Positions 60,890 to 64,000 of a stretch of DNA of 64,000 nt are shown one piece after another; the stretch's first letter is position 1; the number at the start of each line of letters is the position of its first letter. A model generated the notes under the pieces. The model worked only from the letters and a program-made list of their open reading frames with translations. It made no database searches and was not told the DNA's origin. The position numbers and the translations under genes were made by a program. The DNA is from Hypomyces perniciosus (lineage: Eukaryota > Ascomycota > Sordariomycetes > Hypocreales > Hypocreaceae), in contig SPDT01000001.1 in the NCBI GenBank assembly GCA_008477525.1, positions 2,046,001-2,110,000 on the forward strand. Direction: 5' to 3'.

Positions 60890-60948
60890 CCTTTTAGACG
60901 CCGCTCTCTTCGCGACTCTGTCCAGACAAAACAAAAATATCCGTCAAT

Positions 60949-61788
60949 ATGCATTTCCGAACTGCCACCATCGCCATCCTGGCTTGCGCTGCTCATGTTA
61001 GCGCTGTTGCTGAGGCTCAACCCAAGCCTTACAGGCTGGCCGTCATGCCCATCACCGGCATGAGCCTCATGCGCCGTCAGACCAACGGATACCAGCCTGA
61101 GCAGTCTCAGTGCCACGAAGGCAGCACCTGCGCTGAGGCCTGTGGTGCTGGCTACACTCAGTGCCCGTCCCACGACGACATTGCCCACTGCTACAACCCT
61201 GATGCTAAGCAGAAATGCTGCGGCAACGGCAGCGGCGGTATGTTGGATCGCGTGTTCCATGCGCTCTGACTAAGATGCTAATTATCATTCCCAGACTCTT
61301 GCGACGAGGGCTACTACTGCACTCACGACCACTCCAGCCAGACCTGGTGCTGCCCCAACAACATGGACCTCGCCGCTTGCGCCGCCGCCTACAGCGTCAC
61401 TGGTGGTCTTGAGACTGCCTCGTCCACAACCAGCGCCGCTACTACCAGCACTGCTGCTCCTTCTACCACCGCCGCTCCCAAGACAACCTCGAAGCCCAGC
61501 ACCACGTCCTACGAGGATAAGACCACGGCCTCCGAGTCCAGCACCAACTCCACTTCCACCTCCATTTCCACCTCCATTTTCACTTCCACCTCCAGCAGTT
61601 CTAGCTACACCACCGCCTGGTACGGCTCTAACAGCACCGATGCCACTGCTGGCCCTACCCAGTCTGTCCCAGGCACCATCTCCACTGGTCCCACCCAGTC
61701 CCCGACCCCCTCCACCATCAGTGGTGCGGCCACTTCCAGCTTCAGCGCCCTTCTTCTCCTGGCCGCTGGAGTTGTTGCTCTTCTGTAA
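60949..61788 (+). CDS. Cys-rich, Ser/Thr-rich GPI-anchored cell-surface protein
   Basis: Exons 60949-61237 and 61295-61788 (57-bp intron, GTATGT...CCCAG), 260 residues. A signal peptide (MHFRTATIAILACAAHVSAV) is followed by a possible Kex2 processing site (MRRQ). Residues about 55-140 hold twelve cysteines with paired CC motifs (KCCGNGSG, TWCCPNN), typical of a small disulfide-rich fungal module, ending DLAACAAAYSVTGG. About 100 residues of Ser/Thr/Pro-rich stalk, probably heavily O-mannosylated, follow. The C-terminus, SFSALLLLAAGVVALL after small residues (SGAATSS), is a GPI-attachment signal. The protein is therefore expected at the plasma membrane or cell wall. Function unknown. C-ending codons and the CT-rich promoter suggest strong expression. 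Confidence 0.9.
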
Positions 61789-63210
61789 ACAAAAGCTCTG
61801 ACGAGTGGAGGCATGGGATGACTATCGAGTAGTCCAGGGACAAGAACACCTCTCAGCGCAGCCACCAGTTTACGAGTTTATGAACAGCGCTACTTTGTTG
61901 TGGGGTGTGGGGGAGATGTTTCGGTTGAAGCTGGTTTCCATTGAAGCATTGTCGAGCTTTCGTTTCCAAGGCCTGGTCATTTTCTGTTTTATTTTTATTT
62001 TTGATGAGATGATTCCCCTTCGATTTATGCAACTTCTATGTCTTTTCCCTGGAGTTGCAACGGTTTGGTGTTTTTGGGGGAGGCGGCATTCAACTGACGG
62101 CGCGTGAAAGGGGGGGGGAATGAGGCGGTGGCACAGTCCTGGAACCCGTATATTACCTTACATGTTTACCTAGTAGTACTTCTATCTTCTCTTCGATGCG
62201 GCGAGAAGGGTTCTTTCCGGCCCTTTTGGTCGCTGTACGTATTGATTAATGGCCTTGGTGGACAATATCAGCTCAGCAATGCTCAACTACATTGTCGTTT
62301 ACTTGACTGTTTCTTTTTATAATGACGTGACGTTGGCAGCTTGAATTAAGCTCGTGGGCCAAAGACGCATGTGGCATTGTGGCTGTTCTGCCACCAACCG
62401 TTTGAGTTTGCACCGTCTCCTCGGGATTGGCGTTACGGTTGACGGGTAAGGCTGTGTGGCGGTATACATTTGTAAACGCACGTGAAGGAGAAATGAGACA
62501 CTGTGACACTGTGACTTTGCTTTTCTCGCCACAACTCCACATTTCACTATTGGCGATATTGGTGATAATAGCTAGGGTACACGTATTCCCTAACCATTAA
62601 CCTTGATGCGTAATTTAGGGTATGAGAAAACCATTCTCTTGCAGGAAGACAGAGAAGCGGTGTGAAAGGGACATGTGCTTTCATTGCCTGTCCTTTTCTA
62701 TCTGAACACGAGCCACTTTCTGGTCCATGAAATTAGAGTCGTGTATATTGATCGACCAGATTGCCGAAATTGGGGATCCTCTTCGGCTAGAAGGGCGGTG
62801 ACTGCTGCAAGGTATGATTGATTGCCTGTGGGTTGTGTTTAAATGAACTTGGAGTTCCTGGGCCAAATGGATGGTGCTTGCATATTGGCATCGTGTCGCT
62901 ATAAGACACGCCCATCATGACCTCCAAACGAACGAATCATTGTTTCGCGGGCATACTCGCCGTATCATCAGGTTGCTGTCCCATATTACAGATGGATGGG
63001 GTTCATGGACACACACACACAAAGGACACCGGCTGTCTCAACAAGGCATTGCAAATCTTTGGGGATTCTACGTTGAGAAAGAGTATCTTGACAAAGTCCA
63101 TGCCATCCATGAGACTCCCCATGGCGATAGCTAACACGTTTATGACTCCTACACAAGCCAAACAGCATATTCTAGACAGTCGCGTTCTTCCATTTCCCTG
63201 TTTCTAGCAT
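61789..63210. other. Convergent intergenic region
   Basis: 1.4 kb between the convergent GPI-protein and acyl-CoA-binding genes. (AC)n lies at 63009-63021. No convincing gene is seen. Confidence 0.5.
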
Positions 63211-63702
63211 TTACTCGGGAGTCTTGTTGGCGTCAAACGCGTGTGAGACCTTGAGCTCCTCAACCAGCTTGACGTACTCCTCCTGGGCCTTCTCGGGGGA
63301 GGTGATGCCATCCTCTTCGACGGCAGACTCCCAGGCCTTCCACTTGGCACGGGCCTAGAGATTCGCAAAGAAAGTCAGTGTTTGTCTATATTCCCGTTGC
63401 ATGCTGTTGCATGCTATGGGATCAGGGGAGGAAGATGGGATCAGGTGAACTGACCTCAAAGGCGAATCGGCTAGGCTCGTCGCTAGGCTTGAACTCGAAG
63501 CCCTTGCCAATCTTGAAGAGGGCTGCATAAAGAAGTCAGTACATCGAGCCGTACGTACATCCCTGGGCGGGTATTAGAGGAGGATGTTCGTGGGCAACGG
63601 ACCGTAGAGACGGAGAAGCTGGTCGTTGGAGGGCTTCTTGGTGAGCTGCTTGACCTCAATCTGGGCCTTGGCAAACTCGGGAGACTCGGTGATGGAAGCC
63701 AT
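63211..63702 (-). CDS. acbp: Acyl-CoA-binding protein
   Basis: Exons 63702-63603, 63522-63455 and 63354-63211 (introns 80 and 100 bp), 103 residues, the normal size of a single-domain ACBP. It starts MASITESPEFAKAQIEVKQLTKKPSNDQLLRLYALFK and continues PSRFAFEARAKWKAWES and EEYVKLVEELK: the four-helix fold with the conserved KW-AW segment of helix 3. ACBP binds C14-C22 acyl-CoA in the cytosol, buffers the pool and delivers it to lipid synthesis; in fungi it can also be released without a signal peptide. The usual YKQAT stretch in helix 2 reads FKIGKGFEFK here, a divergent version. The first donor is GTCCGT, a weaker but frame-consistent site. Confidence 0.92.
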
Positions 63703-64000
63703 AGTGGTTGATTTTTTTAAATCAATTAATTAATTATTTGCGTGTTTTGGTAGTAGTAAAGTGTCGTGTCGAGATGATGGAGGTTGTTGGAGCTGATGTT
63801 GGGAAGAATGCAGCGGGGTAAAAATCACGAGGGGCAGCTCGCAGAACAGGAGGGGGGCAGTGCTGTGCCAATGACGCGCCATGTTGAGCTGTCGCGTTAG
63901 ATTCCAGAATCATGTGCTGTTTGTCTACTATTACCTACCTAGGTATCCAACATGCCAAGGACGTTCGTTGATCAATGCTATGAAGCCGAAAATGAGAGAC
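63703..64000. other. Upstream flank of the acyl-CoA-binding gene
   Basis: 298 bp to the right edge. An ATTAATTAATTAATTA element (about 63723-63737) lies just upstream of the start codon, in the presumed leader. No other gene is visible before the edge. Confidence 0.5.

Larger units (their letters stand above)
57966..60948. other. 3-kb intergenic region with a gene relic
   Basis: Apart from the GATA-finger relic near 58.6 kb, no gene is visible. (GAGGGA)n lies at 59676-59703. The last about 350 bp before the GPI-protein gene are strongly CT-rich and end in an (AAAC)n tract, as in a highly expressed fungal promoter and leader. Confidence 0.5.

Noticed and set aside
1..64000. Secondary-metabolite or mobile-element cluster
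   Set aside because: No polyketide synthase, NRPS, terpene cyclase, P450, transposase or reverse-transcriptase motifs were seen.

Overview
The window is nuclear DNA of a filamentous ascomycete, most likely a sordariomycete of the Hypocreales type. The support is short 50-100 bp introns with GT(R)NGT donors and CTAAC-like branch points, a CRE1/CreA repressor with the typical [10 protein letters not shown] start, and NDT80/PhoG, SLATT and Ser/Thr-rich GPI proteins of filamentous fungi. I see no bacterial or viral genes, CRISPR array, intact transposon, rRNA or tRNA. Gene models were spliced by eye from donor, branch, acceptor and phase; introns were accepted only where the frame was restored. 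Layout: 0-11 kb is gene-dense: a SLATT-domain protein running off the left edge (-), Trm1 tRNA methyltransferase (+), a diacylglycerol/sphingoid kinase-like protein (+), an ABC-F ATPase (-) and a leucine-rich protein of unknown function (-). From 11 to 18.5 kb I find no convincing gene; this leads into an NDT80/PhoG transcription factor (18.55-21.73 kb, +) whose two small 5' exons are separated by introns of about 0.7 kb. From 26.4 to 33.8 kb there is a second dense block: a HPPK-DHPS folate enzyme (-), a nitronate monooxygenase (+), the Glo3 ArfGAP (-) and TIM21 (+). The carbon catabolite repressor cre1/creA (41.0-42.3 kb, -) sits alone between deserts of about 7 and 5.6 kb and has a cluster of CreA-type sites upstream. 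Then come a small VOC protein (47.8 kb, +), a Rad51-family paralogue (49.3-50.8 kb, +), an unrecognised small protein (53.5-54.2 kb, -), a BTB plus bromodomain protein (56.6-58.0 kb, +), a decayed GATA zinc finger (58.6 kb, +), a Cys-rich GPI-anchored Ser/Thr-rich protein (60.9-61.8 kb, +) and acyl-CoA-binding protein (63.2-63.7 kb, -). The genes do not form a pathway or a secondary-metabolite cluster: most are housekeeping (tRNA modification, folate, COPI traffic, mitochondrial import, recombination), interspersed with regulators (CRE1, the NDT80 factor, the BTB-bromodomain protein) that have large non-coding flanks. The most unusual signals are a 9-bp word, TACGGAGTA, found at least 20 times and only outside annotated exons; a BTB-bromodomain fusion lacking the acetyl-lysine Asn; two GC-AG introns in divergent neighbours; the palindromic CreA-site cluster; and the GATA-finger relic broken by a 7-bp tandem duplication.
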